Positions 32,914-43,447 are shown, counted from the stretch's first letter. The stretch is 64,000 nt of DNA from Romboutsia_C sp015668195 (GCF_015668195.1 NZ_JADPFC010000001.1:248001-312000), one strand, 5' to 3'. Numbers and translations are program-made. The notes: generated from the letters alone by a model not told the origin.

Positions 32914-34476
32914 ATGAATTTTAAAGAGTTAATAGAAAAGATAAAAAAATTTATAAAAACAAGAAAAGAAAACTTTAAGGAAATGAGAAAAGAAAAGAAA
33001 ATAGCCATTATAGTTGGAATTATTGCAATTATACTAGCTATAATATTTGGAATCAAATATAAAAATGATAATAAATATGATGTTCTTTTCTCAGGTTTAG
33101 ATTCAAATGATGCATCTGTTATAACTAAAGAACTAGAAAAAGAAAAAGTTGAGACAAAAATTGAAGGCGATAGTATATATGTGCCTAAAGATCAGGTAGA
33201 TAAGTTAAGACTTGAACTATCTGGAAAAATTTCAAATGGTTCTAAAGGTTTTGAACTTATGGATGAAGGATCATCGTTAGGTCTTACAGATGAAGAATTT
33301 GAGGTAAAAAAACAAAGAATGATTCAAGGTGAACTAGAAAAAACTATAAAAACTTTTCCGCAAGTACAAGATGCAAGAGTTCATATAACAGAAGGTGAAG
33401 AATCTGTATTTGCTAAAGAGAGCATACCTGGAAAAGCAGCCGTTTATGTAGATTTAAATGTAGGAGAACAATTAAGCCAAGAACAAGTTAAATCTATAAT
33501 ATCTTTAGTGTCCGCAAGTACACCAAACATACCAAAACAAAATGTTGAGGTAATCAATCAAAATATGGTCTTATTATCAGAAGGAATATTTGATGAAAAT
33601 GGAAAAGAAAATTCTAACGATAATTCCAATGGAATTGATATTGCTACTAAGGCAGAAAGAGATTTAGATAAAGGATTAGAAAGAGATATAGTTAGATTAC
33701 TTGAACCTATATTTGGAGTAGGAAAAGTAAGAGCAACTGTTAATGCTGATTTGAATTTTGACACAAATGAAAAAACTCAAACGATAATAGATCCTAACAA
33801 AGTTATAGTGAGTGAATCAAAAAGCGAAAATAAATCTAAAGAGCCAGTAAACACAGGTGGTACTGTTGATAACAATATGAATAATAAAGGCAATGTAAAT
33901 GATGGAACTACTGAAAGTAAAAGCGAAGATATAAAATATGAAGTAGGAAAGACAGAAATTAAAACCGTTAAGGCTCAAGGTGAATTAAATAGAATAACTG
34001 CTTCGGTTGCTATAGATGGCAAATTAGATGCAGGAGCTATTAAAGATGTTAAAGATATGGTAGCGAATACCATTGGAGTAGAAAAAGATAGAGGCGATGA
34101 TGTAGTAGTTGTTGCTATGGACTTTGATGTAAATGCTAAAAATAATTTAAAAAATGCATTAGGTGATGAAGATGGAGTAGCTAAGTTATTAAAAACAACA
34201 GGATATATAGTAGCCGGATTATTACTAATTATAGTAATAGCACTTATAGCTATATTTATTATTAAGAAAAAGAATAAATCTAAAGAAATTGATGAAATAG
34301 ATGAATCTAATGAAATAGATATGATAAATCAAAAGCTAGAAGAAATGGAAAAACATAGGCTACACAATTTAGAAGATGATGAAGAAAATATGACTTTAGA
34401 GGAAGAAGTTAAGATATACGCTTCAGAAAATATAGAAGAAGTTACAGAATTAATAAATAATTGGTTAAATGAGTAA
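32914..34476 (+). CDS. fliF: flagellar MS-ring protein FliF
   Basis: Inner-membrane ring protein (520 residues) that nucleates basal-body assembly. Membrane segments lie at about residues 30-48 and 430-452. YDVLFSGLDSNDASVITKELE and ARVHITEGEESVFAKES are conserved. The cytoplasmic C-terminal tail (LEEEVKIYASENIEEVTELINNWL) binds FliG, encoded next. Confidence 0.96.
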   Translation: MNFKELIEKIKKFIKTRKENFKEMRKEKKIAIIVGIIAIILAIIFGIKYKNDNKYDVLFSGLDSNDASVITKELEKEKVETKIEGDSIYVPKDQVDKLRLELSGKISNGSKGFELMDEGSSLGLTDEEFEVKKQRMIQGELEKTIKTFPQVQDARVHITEGEESVFAKESIPGKAAVYVDLNVGEQLSQEQVKSIISLVSASTPNIPKQNVEVINQNMVLLSEGIFDENGKENSNDNSNGIDIATKAERDLDKGLERDIVRLLEPIFGVGKVRATVNADLNFDTNEKTQTIIDPNKVIVSESKSENKSKEPVNTGGTVDNNMNNKGNVNDGTTESKSEDIKYEVGKTEIKTVKAQGELNRITASVAIDGKLDAGAIKDVKDMVANTIGVEKDRGDDVVVVAMDFDVNAKNNLKNALGDEDGVAKLLKTTGYIVAGLLLIIVIALIAIFIIKKKNKSKEIDEIDESNEIDMINQKLEEMEKHRLHNLEDDEENMTLEEEVKIYASENIEEVTELINNWLNE

Positions 34477-34492
34477 AGGGTGGTAGTTTGTT

Positions 34493-35569
34493 TTGGAAAA
34501 TGAAGTTACTAAATCAGTAGAGAGTACTAAATCAGGAAATGCATTTGATTTAGGTGATATACCTAAAGTTAGAAGAGTTACTGGTGCTAGAAAGGCAGCA
34601 GTACTCTTAATGACATTAGGAACTGACGTTTCAGCGGATATAGTTAAAAATCTATCTGATAAGAAAATACAAAGGATTGGTGTAGAAATAGCTAATATAC
34701 ATACTGTCAACGCAAGAGAAAGAAGAGAAATTCTTCAAGAATTTATAGAACTAAATAAAGGAAAAGAATTTGTGTTAAAAGGTGGTATAGACTATGCAAA
34801 ATCACTGCTTAATGGAGCTTTAGGAAACCAAAGAGCTAATAAATTAATAGAAGGAATTAGATATGATGCTTATACAAAGCTATTTATGGCAGCAAGAAAA
34901 GCTGAACCAGAGCAGATATTAGCATGTATACAAGGTGAAAGTACACAAACTATAGCTATAATCTTATCTCACATACAATCAGACAAAGCTGCCTTGATAT
35001 TAAGTGAGTTGCCACCTAAGATTAAAAATGAAGTTTCACTAAAAATAGGATCAACATCATCAGTATCACCAAGTGTAATAAAGGCCATTGATGAAGCTGT
35101 AGAAATGAAACTATCAAAACTTGGACAAAGAGAAATGGAAAGTTCTGGTGGTATAGATAGCTTGGTTGAAATACTTGGTAATGTAGATAGAAAGACAGAA
35201 AAAAGTATTATAAGTTACATAGAAGAAAGAAACAACGAATTAGCTGAAGATATAAAGGCTAATATGTTTATATTTGATGACATAGTAAGACTTGAAAATT
35301 CTACTATTCAGAGAATTCTTAAAGAGGTTAATGTTAAAGATATCGCATTTGCTCTTAAAGGGGCATCTAAGGAAGTATCAAATGTCATATTTAGAAATCA
35401 ATCTCAAAGGGCATCACAAGCTCTTAAAGAAGAAATTGATTTATTAGGAAAAATAAAAATATCTCAAGTAGAGGAAGCACAGCAAAATATAGTTAATGTT
35501 ATAAGACGACTTGAAGATATGGGTGAAATAACTTTAACAAGAGGATCAGATGATGAGTTTATCATGTAG
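34493..35569 (+). CDS. fliG: flagellar motor switch protein FliG
   Basis: Rotor protein (358 residues) that joins the MS ring and interacts with MotA. TTG start at 34493 after GGGTGG; N-terminal residues 1-22 are an extension compared with shorter homologues. RRVTGARKAAVLLMTLG, ILSHIQSDKAALILSELP and the charged torque helix region MFIFDDIVRLENSTIQRILKEV are conserved. It overlaps fliH by 20 bases. Confidence 0.95.
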   Translation: MENEVTKSVESTKSGNAFDLGDIPKVRRVTGARKAAVLLMTLGTDVSADIVKNLSDKKIQRIGVEIANIHTVNARERREILQEFIELNKGKEFVLKGGIDYAKSLLNGALGNQRANKLIEGIRYDAYTKLFMAARKAEPEQILACIQGESTQTIAIILSHIQSDKAALILSELPPKIKNEVSLKIGSTSSVSPSVIKAIDEAVEMKLSKLGQREMESSGGIDSLVEILGNVDRKTEKSIISYIEERNNELAEDIKANMFIFDDIVRLENSTIQRILKEVNVKDIAFALKGASKEVSNVIFRNQSQRASQALKEEIDLLGKIKISQVEEAQQNIVNVIRRLEDMGEITLTRGSDDEFIM

Positions 35570-36329
35570 TAACATAATAAAAGCTAAAAATGTTAACTTA
35601 AAAGGCGTAAAAACAATAAATAACCTCTCTCAAATTGAAAGTGAAGAAGAAAGAAAGCTTAGAGAAGACTTAGAGAAAAAATTAAGAGAAAAAAAAGAAG
35701 AAATAAATATTAAGTTACAAGAAGCTCAAAAAGAATATGATGACATTATAGACAAAGCTAAAGCCGAGGCAAGTCAGATAATTGAAGAAAGCAAGTTAGA
35801 AAGAGAAAATATAGAAAAGAAAGCTTATGAAGATGGATACAATCAAGGGCTTAAAAATGGATATGAAGATGGATACAAAGAATCATATGAAGAAAACATA
35901 GAAAAGGCAAAAAAAGAGTCTGAGGAAATTGTAAATAATGCAAGTAAATTGTTAATACAGGCTAAGGATAAAGTATCTGAGTATATGAATTTAAATAAAG
36001 AAGAAATACTAAAAATTAGTATAAGTATAGCTCGACAAGTTCTAAGGGATGAATTTAAATCAGAATCATCTATGAATACTTTATTAACTAAGATAATTGA
36101 AGAGCATGAGCTTAAGGAAAATATAGTAATAAAAATAAATCCTTTATATAAAGATAGCTTAAATAATGAAATATTAAGTTTAAAAGAATGTAATAAACTT
36201 AAAGGTGACGTATTCGTTTTAGAAGATGAATCTATAGATATTGGAAATGCTATTATAGAAAACGTAAAAGGAAGAATAATAGTAGGTGTAGATGCTGTAA
36301 TAGATAAGGTTAAAGAGGAGCTATTATGA
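35550..36329 (+). CDS. fliH: flagellar assembly protein FliH
   Basis: Stator-like regulator of the export ATPase FliI (259 residues). A strongly charged coiled coil (residues about 25-130) contains the glycine-spaced stretch EDGYNQGLKNGYEDGYKESYEE, a FliH hallmark, followed by a C-terminal globular part (ISIARQVLRDEF). It overlaps fliG at its start and fliI by 4 bases at its end. Confidence 0.92.
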   Translation: MMSLSCSNIIKAKNVNLKGVKTINNLSQIESEEERKLREDLEKKLREKKEEINIKLQEAQKEYDDIIDKAKAEASQIIEESKLERENIEKKAYEDGYNQGLKNGYEDGYKESYEENIEKAKKESEEIVNNASKLLIQAKDKVSEYMNLNKEEILKISISIARQVLRDEFKSESSMNTLLTKIIEEHELKENIVIKINPLYKDSLNNEILSLKECNKLKGDVFVLEDESIDIGNAIIENVKGRIIVGVDAVIDKVKEELL

Positions 36330-37633
36330 TAGACATAGATTTTGAAAGAATACTTAGTAGGATAAAGGATATCCCTACTGTTATATCTGAAGGAAAAGTA
36401 AAAAAAGTTATAGGTCTTACAATAGAAGTCGAAGGTATAAAAGGATTTGTAGGTGAGTTATGTTCGGTATATAATAATTTGAATATTCCTATTAATTGTG
36501 AAGTTGTAGGCTTTAGAGATGGAGATGTAATACTTATGCCCCTTGGAGAGTTAACAGGAATTGGACCTGGTTGCAAAGTAATTGCACAAGGAGTACCACT
36601 TAGTGTTAAATGTAGTGATGAACTCTTAGGAAAAGTACTTGATGGCATAGGTAATCCAATTGATGAAAATATGATTTTGCAAGGTGAAAGATATAGTTTA
36701 TTTAATGAGCCACCAGATCCAATGAAAAGACCTCGAATAACAAATATAATGCCAACAGGAATAAGAGCAATAGATGGATTTTTAACTTGTGGAGAAGGAC
36801 AGAGAATAGGAATATTTGCAGGTAGTGGAGTTGGTAAAAGTACAACTTTAGGAATGATGGCAAGAACGGCAGAAGCAGATGTAAATGTTATAGCTCTTAT
36901 TGGAGAAAGAGGAAGGGAAGTTTTAGACTTCATTGAGAGAGATTTAGGTGAAGAAGGTATGAAGAAATCGGTAGTTGTTTGCGCTACATCAGATAAATCA
37001 CCTTTAGTAAGATTAAAGGGAGCACTAACAGCTACATCTATTGCCGAGTACTTTAGAGATAAAGGTAAAAAAGTAATATTAATGATGGATTCTGTAACAA
37101 GATTTGCTATGGCTCAAAGAGAAGTTGGATTAGCTATAGGAGAACCGCCAGCACAAAAAGGATACACACCTTCTGTATTTGCTATGTTACCAAAACTTAT
37201 GGAAAGGACAGGAATGTCTGAAAAAGGGTCAATAACAGCTTTTTATACTGTTTTAGTTGATGGAGACGATTTTAATGAACCAATAGCAGATACTGTAAGA
37301 GGAATACTAGATGGACACATTGTCTTATCTAGGCAATTAGCACATAAAAATCATTATCCAGCTATAGATATATTAAACAGTGTAAGTAGACTTATGAAAG
37401 AAATTGCAGATGATAATCATAATAAAGCTGCATCATTTGCTAGAGATATACTTGCTACTTATAAAGAAGCTGAAGATTTAATAAATATTGGAGCTTATGA
37501 AGAAGGTTCAAATAAAAATATAGATATGTCTATTAAGTATATAGACAGAGTAAATGATTATTTAAAACAAGGTGTTAATGATAGTACACCATTTAATGAA
37601 AGTAAAGAGTTATTAATTAATATGTTCAACTAA
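36326..37633 (+). CDS. fliI: flagellum-specific export ATPase FliI
   Basis: ATPase of the flagellar type III export apparatus (435 residues), related to F1-ATPase beta. The Walker A motif GSGVGKST is at residues 166-173, followed by GERGREV and the Walker B region KKVILMMDSVTRFAMAQREVGLAIGEPP. The ATG overlaps the fliH stop (ATGA). Confidence 0.97.
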   Translation: MIDIDFERILSRIKDIPTVISEGKVKKVIGLTIEVEGIKGFVGELCSVYNNLNIPINCEVVGFRDGDVILMPLGELTGIGPGCKVIAQGVPLSVKCSDELLGKVLDGIGNPIDENMILQGERYSLFNEPPDPMKRPRITNIMPTGIRAIDGFLTCGEGQRIGIFAGSGVGKSTTLGMMARTAEADVNVIALIGERGREVLDFIERDLGEEGMKKSVVVCATSDKSPLVRLKGALTATSIAEYFRDKGKKVILMMDSVTRFAMAQREVGLAIGEPPAQKGYTPSVFAMLPKLMERTGMSEKGSITAFYTVLVDGDDFNEPIADTVRGILDGHIVLSRQLAHKNHYPAIDILNSVSRLMKEIADDNHNKAASFARDILATYKEAEDLINIGAYEEGSNKNIDMSIKYIDRVNDYLKQGVNDSTPFNESKELLINMFN

Positions 37634-37648
37634 AGGAGACTGATGTAA

Positions 37649-38089
37649 GTGAGTAAGTTTAAATTCAAACTTCAAAAACTGCTAGATATAAAAGTAAAAG
37701 ATGAGGAAGAAAGTAAATTAAGATATACACAAGCTCAAAATCAAAAAAGAATAATAGAAAGTAATTTAAGAAATTTAGAAAATTCTTATAAAAAATACTC
37801 AGATATAGGAATGTCTAAAGATATAATTAGTCAAAAAATTACTATTAATTATTTAGCAGCACTTACTCAGTCTATAAAATTAACTAGTGAAGATTTGAGA
37901 AAAGAAGAAATTAATGTTTCTAAAGCAAAAAAAGATTTTATAGAAAAACAAATAGATAGGAAATCTTTAGAAACCCTTAAAGAAAACGAACTTAATAGAT
38001 TAAAAAAAGAAGAAGATAGATTAGAACAATTAAAAAATGACGAATTTGCATTATATGCATATATAAGAAATAGAACAAATATATCATAA
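37649..38089 (+). CDS. fliJ: flagellar export chaperone FliJ
   Basis: A 146-residue coiled-coil protein; FKFKLQKLLDIKVKDEEESKLRY is the usual FliJ start. It is the general chaperone that links FliI and FlhA. GTG start at 37649 behind AAAGGAGA. Confidence 0.9.
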   Translation: MSKFKFKLQKLLDIKVKDEEESKLRYTQAQNQKRIIESNLRNLENSYKKYSDIGMSKDIISQKITINYLAALTQSIKLTSEDLRKEEINVSKAKKDFIEKQIDRKSLETLKENELNRLKKEEDRLEQLKNDEFALYAYIRNRTNIS

Positions 38090-38101
38090 AGGTGAATTAA
38101 T

Positions 38102-39343
38102 ATGAATTTAAATATGTCTATAAAAACAATGACTAACGCAAAAGAAAATACTTTAAAAAAAATAGAAGGAAGTAAAGATATAGTCAATTGTTTTTTTGGC
38201 GAAATAGAATCAAATCTTGAAGATTTGAGCTTAAATTTCAATAAAGATGAATCTAGTAAAAAGGACATTGATTTTAATCTCCTTCAAAATATAATATTTA
38301 ATCTTAAATACATATATAATTTTGTAAATGATGAATTAAAAGAATGCAAAAATGTAGAAGGGTTAAATGAAAGTATCAATAATATACAAGTTATTTTTGA
38401 TTCTATTAATATAGATAAAAGTAATTTAGAAATAAATATAAATAATAAAGAAAAATTAGAAACTTTAGAAAATACTTTAAATGACATTGAACTTAAGTCT
38501 AATTTATTAAGTAATAATGATAAAGAAAAATTAAATGATTTATTAGAAAAAATAAATAATGATACAGAAAATATAATAAAAAAATTTGATATAAATGAAA
38601 ATAAAAGTAGCAATAATATCAAATCAAAGATAACTTCAAATAGTGATGAATTATTAAATAGTGGTTTTGAAGATAATAAAAGTTATAAAAAAAATGACTT
38701 AATAAAGGAAACTAAGTATAGAGAATTAGAAATTAATTCATTAATAAATAAAAAAAACTTAAATCAAAGTAGTGGTTTAGATAAAAATGATTTGCAAATA
38801 AGTAAGTTAGAAGACATCCTTAATAAAGGAAGTATAGGAAATCTAAATACAAACAATATTTTAAATAATGAAAATACATATAATTTAAATGATAGTTCAG
38901 TTAAAGAGATTAGAAAAACATTTATAAGTGAAGATATTATAAAAACAGTAAACTACTTAAAAAGAAGTGGTAATGAAGAAATAAAAATTAAAGTTAATCC
39001 AATAGAATTAGGAGAGATGACTATAAAACTTGTAAAGCATGGAGACGAAAATAGTTTATCTATAACAGTTAGTAAAAATAATATATTCGACTTGGTAAAT
39101 AAAAATATAAATGATATAACTAAACATTTGAATGACATGAATATAAAAGTAAAAGATGTATCAATAAATATAAATTCAGAAAATCAAAATGTATTTTCAG
39201 ATAATCTAAACCAAAATTTTAATAATAAAAATAGCCAGCAAGAAAGACAAAAAAATAACCAAAGACGTATAAGAGATATTATGTTAGAAGAAATAAATGA
39301 AATCTCTAATATAGAAGAAGATAATCTAAATATATTAGTATAG
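38102..39343 (+). CDS. fliK: flagellar hook-length control protein FliK
   Basis: Exported ruler protein (413 residues). The long N-terminal region is low complexity (N, K, D, I, L rich). The conserved hook-length domain is at about residues 285-385, with IKIKVNPIELGEMTIKLV and INDITKHLNDMNIKVKDVSI. Position between fliJ and flgD agrees. Confidence 0.9.
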   Translation: MNLNMSIKTMTNAKENTLKKIEGSKDIVNCFFGEIESNLEDLSLNFNKDESSKKDIDFNLLQNIIFNLKYIYNFVNDELKECKNVEGLNESINNIQVIFDSINIDKSNLEININNKEKLETLENTLNDIELKSNLLSNNDKEKLNDLLEKINNDTENIIKKFDINENKSSNNIKSKITSNSDELLNSGFEDNKSYKKNDLIKETKYRELEINSLINKKNLNQSSGLDKNDLQISKLEDILNKGSIGNLNTNNILNNENTYNLNDSSVKEIRKTFISEDIIKTVNYLKRSGNEEIKIKVNPIELGEMTIKLVKHGDENSLSITVSKNNIFDLVNKNINDITKHLNDMNIKVKDVSININSENQNVFSDNLNQNFNNKNSQQERQKNNQRRIRDIMLEEINEISNIEEDNLNILV

Positions 39344-39354
39344 GAGAATATAAA

Positions 39355-39885
39355 ATGAGTGGATTAGTAAGTATGAATAAACAAGATATAATGGGAAGCA
39401 AAAAAGTATCTAAAAATCAAAAAAGTCAAAAAACAGAAAATAACACTCCTATAATAATGCCGGGAGAAGAAAATAATAAAGAATTATTTTTAAAAATGCT
39501 AGTTGCTCAAATGCAAAATCAAGATCCTTTTAATCCTCAAGATCCCACTCAATATGTAACACAATTATCTCAATTTACTATGCTAGAACAGACAATGACT
39601 CTTAATCATAATATGGAACAAATGATGGGAATGACTAGTGGATTATTAACTAATTCAGCATTAAATTCTGCGACATCTTTAATAGGTAAGGAAGTCGAAA
39701 TGAATGAAACAAAATTAAATGAAAGTTCAAATAACACAAAGTCAGAAAATAAAACTATAAAAGGTATGGTAGAAGGTGTTCATATAAAAGATGGGACTGT
39801 ATATATGGACATAAAAGATAAAGATACAGGAGAGGTTGCATCTATTGAATATGCAGCTTTAATAAAAATAAATGAAAAAAATTAG
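39355..39885 (+). CDS. flgD: flagellar hook assembly (cap) protein FlgD
   Basis: Hook scaffolding protein (176 residues). ELFLKMLVAQMQNQDPFNPQDPTQYVTQLSQFTMLEQ is diagnostic. The C-terminal part (SLIGKEVEM ... GMVEGVHIKDGTVYMDI) is short but normal for Gram-positive FlgD. Confidence 0.95.
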   Translation: MSGLVSMNKQDIMGSKKVSKNQKSQKTENNTPIIMPGEENNKELFLKMLVAQMQNQDPFNPQDPTQYVTQLSQFTMLEQTMTLNHNMEQMMGMTSGLLTNSALNSATSLIGKEVEMNETKLNESSNNTKSENKTIKGMVEGVHIKDGTVYMDIKDKDTGEVASIEYAALIKINEKN

Positions 39886-39906
39886 AAGTTAAGGGAGATT
39901 AGTTTT

Positions 39907-40776
39907 ATGTTAAGATCAATGTACTCAGGAATAAGCGGTATGAAAGCAAACCAAACTAAGATGGATGTTGTTGGTAATAATGTTGCGAATGTTGGAACAA
40001 GTGCATTTAAAAAAGAATCTGCAAGATTTTCTGATGCTTTAAACCAAACATTTTTATATGCAAGTGCTCCAGGTGGAGTAATTGGTGGAGTAAACCCTGG
40101 ACAAGTTGGTATAGGTACTAAAGTTAGTGGTATCTTTAAAAATATGATACAAGGACCTATACAACCAACAGGAAGACCAACAGATTTAGCTATGGATGGA
40201 GATGGTTTTTTTACAGTTCAAACAGGAGTTAATCAATATGCATATACAAGAGATGGATCATTTAGTTTAGATTTAAATGGTAATTTAGTAACAGCTGATG
40301 GTTATAAAGTATTAGGAGAAGATGGAAATCCTATAGAAATACCAAAGGCAGTAGATGCAAATGGAAATCCAGCACCAGATGGAGCTAAGAATGTTAAAAA
40401 AGTTTTATCTTTTAATATAGATAAGGAAGGTAAAATATCTTATTTATTAGAAGATGGTACAAAGATGCCATTAGTTGATAAAAATGGAAATATAGTTAAA
40501 GGAACGCAGCAAAAGCTTAAAATAGCAGTTTTCCAAAATCCAGAAGGATTAAAGTTATTAGGAGGAAATCTTTATTCAGAATCTGCCAACTCAGGACAAC
40601 CTTTAAAAACAGCTGTTCATGGTCAAATTAACCAAGGAGCTATAGAAATGTCTAACGTGGATTTATCAGAAGAATTTACAGAAATGATAGTTACAACAAG
40701 AGCTTTCCAAGCTTCTAGTAAAGTTATAACAACTAGTGATGAATTATTACAAGAGATAATAAACCTTAAGAGATAA
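39907..40776 (+). CDS. flgE: flagellar hook protein FlgE
   Basis: Hook subunit (289 residues). N-terminal MLRSMYSGISGMKANQTKMDVVGNNVANVGTSAFKK and C-terminal GAIEMSNVDLSEEFTEMIVTTRAFQASSKVITTSDELLQ are the rod/hook motifs. It is compact, like other Gram-positive hooks. No flbD gene follows; motA starts 20 bases later. Confidence 0.94.
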   Translation: MLRSMYSGISGMKANQTKMDVVGNNVANVGTSAFKKESARFSDALNQTFLYASAPGGVIGGVNPGQVGIGTKVSGIFKNMIQGPIQPTGRPTDLAMDGDGFFTVQTGVNQYAYTRDGSFSLDLNGNLVTADGYKVLGEDGNPIEIPKAVDANGNPAPDGAKNVKKVLSFNIDKEGKISYLLEDGTKMPLVDKNGNIVKGTQQKLKIAVFQNPEGLKLLGGNLYSESANSGQPLKTAVHGQINQGAIEMSNVDLSEEFTEMIVTTRAFQASSKVITTSDELLQEIINLKR

Positions 40777-40796
40777 AAGAGGAGAAACATAAAGAA

Positions 40797-41612
40797 ATGA
40801 AAAAGCTTGATATTTTAACACCAATAGGACTAGTACTAGCTTTTGCTCTTGTAATGTTTGGAATATCTATGGGGGGTACTGGAATCAAACCATTTATAGA
40901 TATGCCCTCTTTAGCAATAACATTAGGAGGATCATTTTCTGCAGTATTAGTAACATTTTCGATTGCTGATATAAAAAAGATTCCTAAGTACTTTAAGTTA
41001 TGTACAACATCAAATAATTTATACAAAATGGATTTAGTAGACCAGTTTAAAGAAATTTCTAAAAAGATAAGAAAAGATGGAGTGCTAGCTATAGAAGAGG
41101 AAGTTTCGCAGATAGAAGATGAATTTTTAAAAAAAGGATTAGAATTAGTAATAGACGGTGTGGACACTGAAAGTATAAAAGAAATATTAGAAACAGAAAT
41201 AGCAGAAAAAGAAGTACTTTACTCAGGCGGGTCTAAAATGTTTAAAGTATGGGGATCTTATGCACCAGCATTTGGTATGGTTGGTACACTAATAGGTCTA
41301 ATACAAATGCTTACAGACATGGGTTCTCCTGAAGTAATAGCAAGTGGTATGTCAAAAGCATTAATAACAACTTTTTACGGTGCACTATTCTCAAATGCAG
41401 TATTAAACCCTATAGGATTTAATATAGAAGGAAAAGGTGAAAAAGAAGTTGTGTTTATGGAAATGATGATTTGTGGAATTAGCAGTATACAAAATGGAGA
41501 AAGTACAAGAGTAATAGAAGAAAAATTAATAGCATTCTTAGATGACAAAGAAAGAGCAAAGTATTATAAAAGAGAAGGAAATGAAAAGGTAGCAGATTTA
41601 GATGGCGCGTAA
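40797..41612 (+). CDS. motA: flagellar motor stator protein MotA
   Basis: Four-helix membrane stator (271 residues). Segments at about 7-27, 33-53, 150-172 and 184-206 are separated by a large cytoplasmic loop. WGSYAPAFGMVGTLIGLIQML and ALITTFYGALFSNAVLNPI are conserved channel helices. It overlaps motB by 11 bases. Confidence 0.96.
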   Translation: MKKLDILTPIGLVLAFALVMFGISMGGTGIKPFIDMPSLAITLGGSFSAVLVTFSIADIKKIPKYFKLCTTSNNLYKMDLVDQFKEISKKIRKDGVLAIEEEVSQIEDEFLKKGLELVIDGVDTESIKEILETEIAEKEVLYSGGSKMFKVWGSYAPAFGMVGTLIGLIQMLTDMGSPEVIASGMSKALITTFYGALFSNAVLNPIGFNIEGKGEKEVVFMEMMICGISSIQNGESTRVIEEKLIAFLDDKERAKYYKREGNEKVADLDGA

Positions 41613-42309
41613 AAAAAAGAAAGGTGATGATGTCAACACAAATGCGTGGATGGACACATATGCCGATACAATAACTTTACTTCTTACATTTTTTATATTG
41701 CTATATTCAATGTCTGCAGTAGATACTCAAAAACTTAATGAGTTAACTGCTGCATTAAAAAACTCACTTCAAGGAAGTACAAAAGTAACTGATTTAAAAA
41801 ATATAGACCAGCTAAAGGTAGCTATAGAAAAAGATGGAGATAAATTAGTATCAAAATACGAAAATTTATCTAAAAAATTAAATAAAATAATAGATGAAAA
41901 AGGTCTTAAAGATGACATAAAAGTTAGAGAAGAAGACAGGGGTATAGTATTACAATTAGGAGAAAATATATTATTTGACCCAGGAAAAGCAAATTTAAAA
42001 GAAGATAGAAAAAAAGTGCTAGACGGAATAGCGACTATAATAAAAAGCACTGATAATGATGTCTTAGTTGAAGGTCATACAGATGATGTTCCTATGCATA
42101 ATAAAGAGTTTGCTTCTAACTGGGAGTTATCAACTGCAAGAGCTGTAGGTGTAGTTGAATATTTCGTAGATGATCAAAAACTAGATCCTATTAGATTCTC
42201 TGCAAAAGGATATGGAGAATTCAAACCATTAGTTAAAAATGATACTCCAGAAAATAGAGCAACAAATAGGAGAGTAGATATTTTAATTGTTGAGCAAAAG
42301 GAGAAGTGA
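41602..42309 (+). CDS. motB: flagellar motor stator protein MotB
   Basis: Proton- or sodium-channel partner of MotA (235 residues). It has a basic N-terminus and a single membrane helix with the ion-binding Asp at residue 22 (WMDTYADTITLLLTFFILLYSMS). A C-terminal OmpA-like peptidoglycan-binding domain includes VEGHTDDVPMHNKEFASNWELSTARA and NRATNRRVDILI. Confidence 0.96.
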   Translation: MARKKKKGDDVNTNAWMDTYADTITLLLTFFILLYSMSAVDTQKLNELTAALKNSLQGSTKVTDLKNIDQLKVAIEKDGDKLVSKYENLSKKLNKIIDEKGLKDDIKVREEDRGIVLQLGENILFDPGKANLKEDRKKVLDGIATIIKSTDNDVLVEGHTDDVPMHNKEFASNWELSTARAVGVVEYFVDDQKLDPIRFSAKGYGEFKPLVKNDTPENRATNRRVDILIVEQKEK

Positions 42310-42320
42310 TAATCATCATC

Positions 42321-42782
42321 ATGGATAATATGTTGCAATATATAATAAATTTATTGATATTTGTACCACTAATTATAATATTAATAATAATTTCTTTAAG
42401 ATTAAGTAAAGCAAGTATGTCAACTATTACAGGTAAAAAATACACTAAAGTTTTAGAAGTTACAAATTTAAAAAAAGACATAGATGTATTTGTTTTAAAG
42501 ATAGGTGATGAGGGATGTGTATTAGTATCATCACCTTCTAAAGTAGACAAAATTAAAGATTTAACTAAAGAAGAAATAAATTCAATAGAAAAAATAAAAG
42601 ATGATTCTGAAATAAACTTAGGGCAGTTTGCTCCAAGATATAAGAAATATAATTTATTGAAAAATAAATTAAAATATAAAAATCTTAAAATAAATAAATC
42701 AGATTACAATAATTTAAATCTTAGTAAATACAAGATAGATAAACTAAACTTAAAGAGGAATAAATATGGAAGATTTCGCTAG
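42321..42782 (+). CDS. fliO: flagellar biosynthesis protein FliO
   Basis: Small membrane protein (about 153 residues) with one N-terminal helix (about 5-25) and a basic cytoplasmic tail including the FliO-like KKYTKVLEVTNLKKDIDVFVLKIGDEGCVLVSS. It helps assemble the FliP pore. ATG 42321 is preferred; GTG 42306 is only about 2 bases from AAGGAGA. It overlaps fliP by 17 bases. The motB-fliO junction has no fliL, which is often found here. Confidence 0.8.
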   Translation: MDNMLQYIINLLIFVPLIIILIIISLRLSKASMSTITGKKYTKVLEVTNLKKDIDVFVLKIGDEGCVLVSSPSKVDKIKDLTKEEINSIEKIKDDSEINLGQFAPRYKKYNLLKNKLKYKNLKINKSDYNNLNLSKYKIDKLNLKRNKYGRFR

Positions 42783-43434
42783 TATGATGTTAAAAAATCA
42801 GCAACATTTAGCTCCTTTAATAAAATTATTTATAGTTTTAACATTTTTAATGTTTTTGCCAACTGTAATATTTATGATGACAAGTTTTGTTAGAATAATT
42901 ATTACACTCTCATTTTTAAAATCAGCATTAGGAGCACAGCAATCTATACCTAATCAGATTTTAATTGGTATAGCCATGGCACTTACCATATTTATAATGG
43001 CACCTACTATAAGTGATATAAATAAAACTGCGATAAAGCCTTACATGGAAAAAAAGGTTGAATTTAAAGAAGCTATAGAAAAAGCTGAAGTACCTGTAAG
43101 AAAATTTTTATTAAAGCAGACAAGAGAAAAAGATATAAAATTATTTTTAGAAATGTCTAATATGGATGGAAAAAAAGTTACAAGAGATGATATTCCATTA
43201 TATATATTAGTCCCAGCATTTGCTATAAGTGAATTAAAAACAGCTTTTCAAATAGGATTTTTAATATATTTACCATTTTTATTAATAGATTTAGTGGTAT
43301 CAAGTACACTTATGTCTATGGGGATGTTTATGCTCCCTCCGGTTATGATTTCATTACCTTTTAAATTACTACTATTTATTATGGTAGATGGATGGAATCT
43401 ATTAATAAAATCTTTACTTTTAAGCTTTAAATAA
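42766..43434 (+). CDS. fliP: flagellar export gate protein FliP
   Basis: Core export-pore subunit (222 residues). FMMTSFVRIIITLSFLKSALGAQQSIPNQILIGIAMALT and SELKTAFQIGFLIYLPFLLIDLVVSSTLMSMGM are highly conserved. No cleavable signal peptide is evident, normal for short FliP forms. Confidence 0.97.
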   Translation: MEDFASMMLKNQQHLAPLIKLFIVLTFLMFLPTVIFMMTSFVRIIITLSFLKSALGAQQSIPNQILIGIAMALTIFIMAPTISDINKTAIKPYMEKKVEFKEAIEKAEVPVRKFLLKQTREKDIKLFLEMSNMDGKKVTRDDIPLYILVPAFAISELKTAFQIGFLIYLPFLLIDLVVSSTLMSMGMFMLPPVMISLPFKLLLFIMVDGWNLLIKSLLLSFK

Positions 43435-43447
43435 CAAGGAGAATATT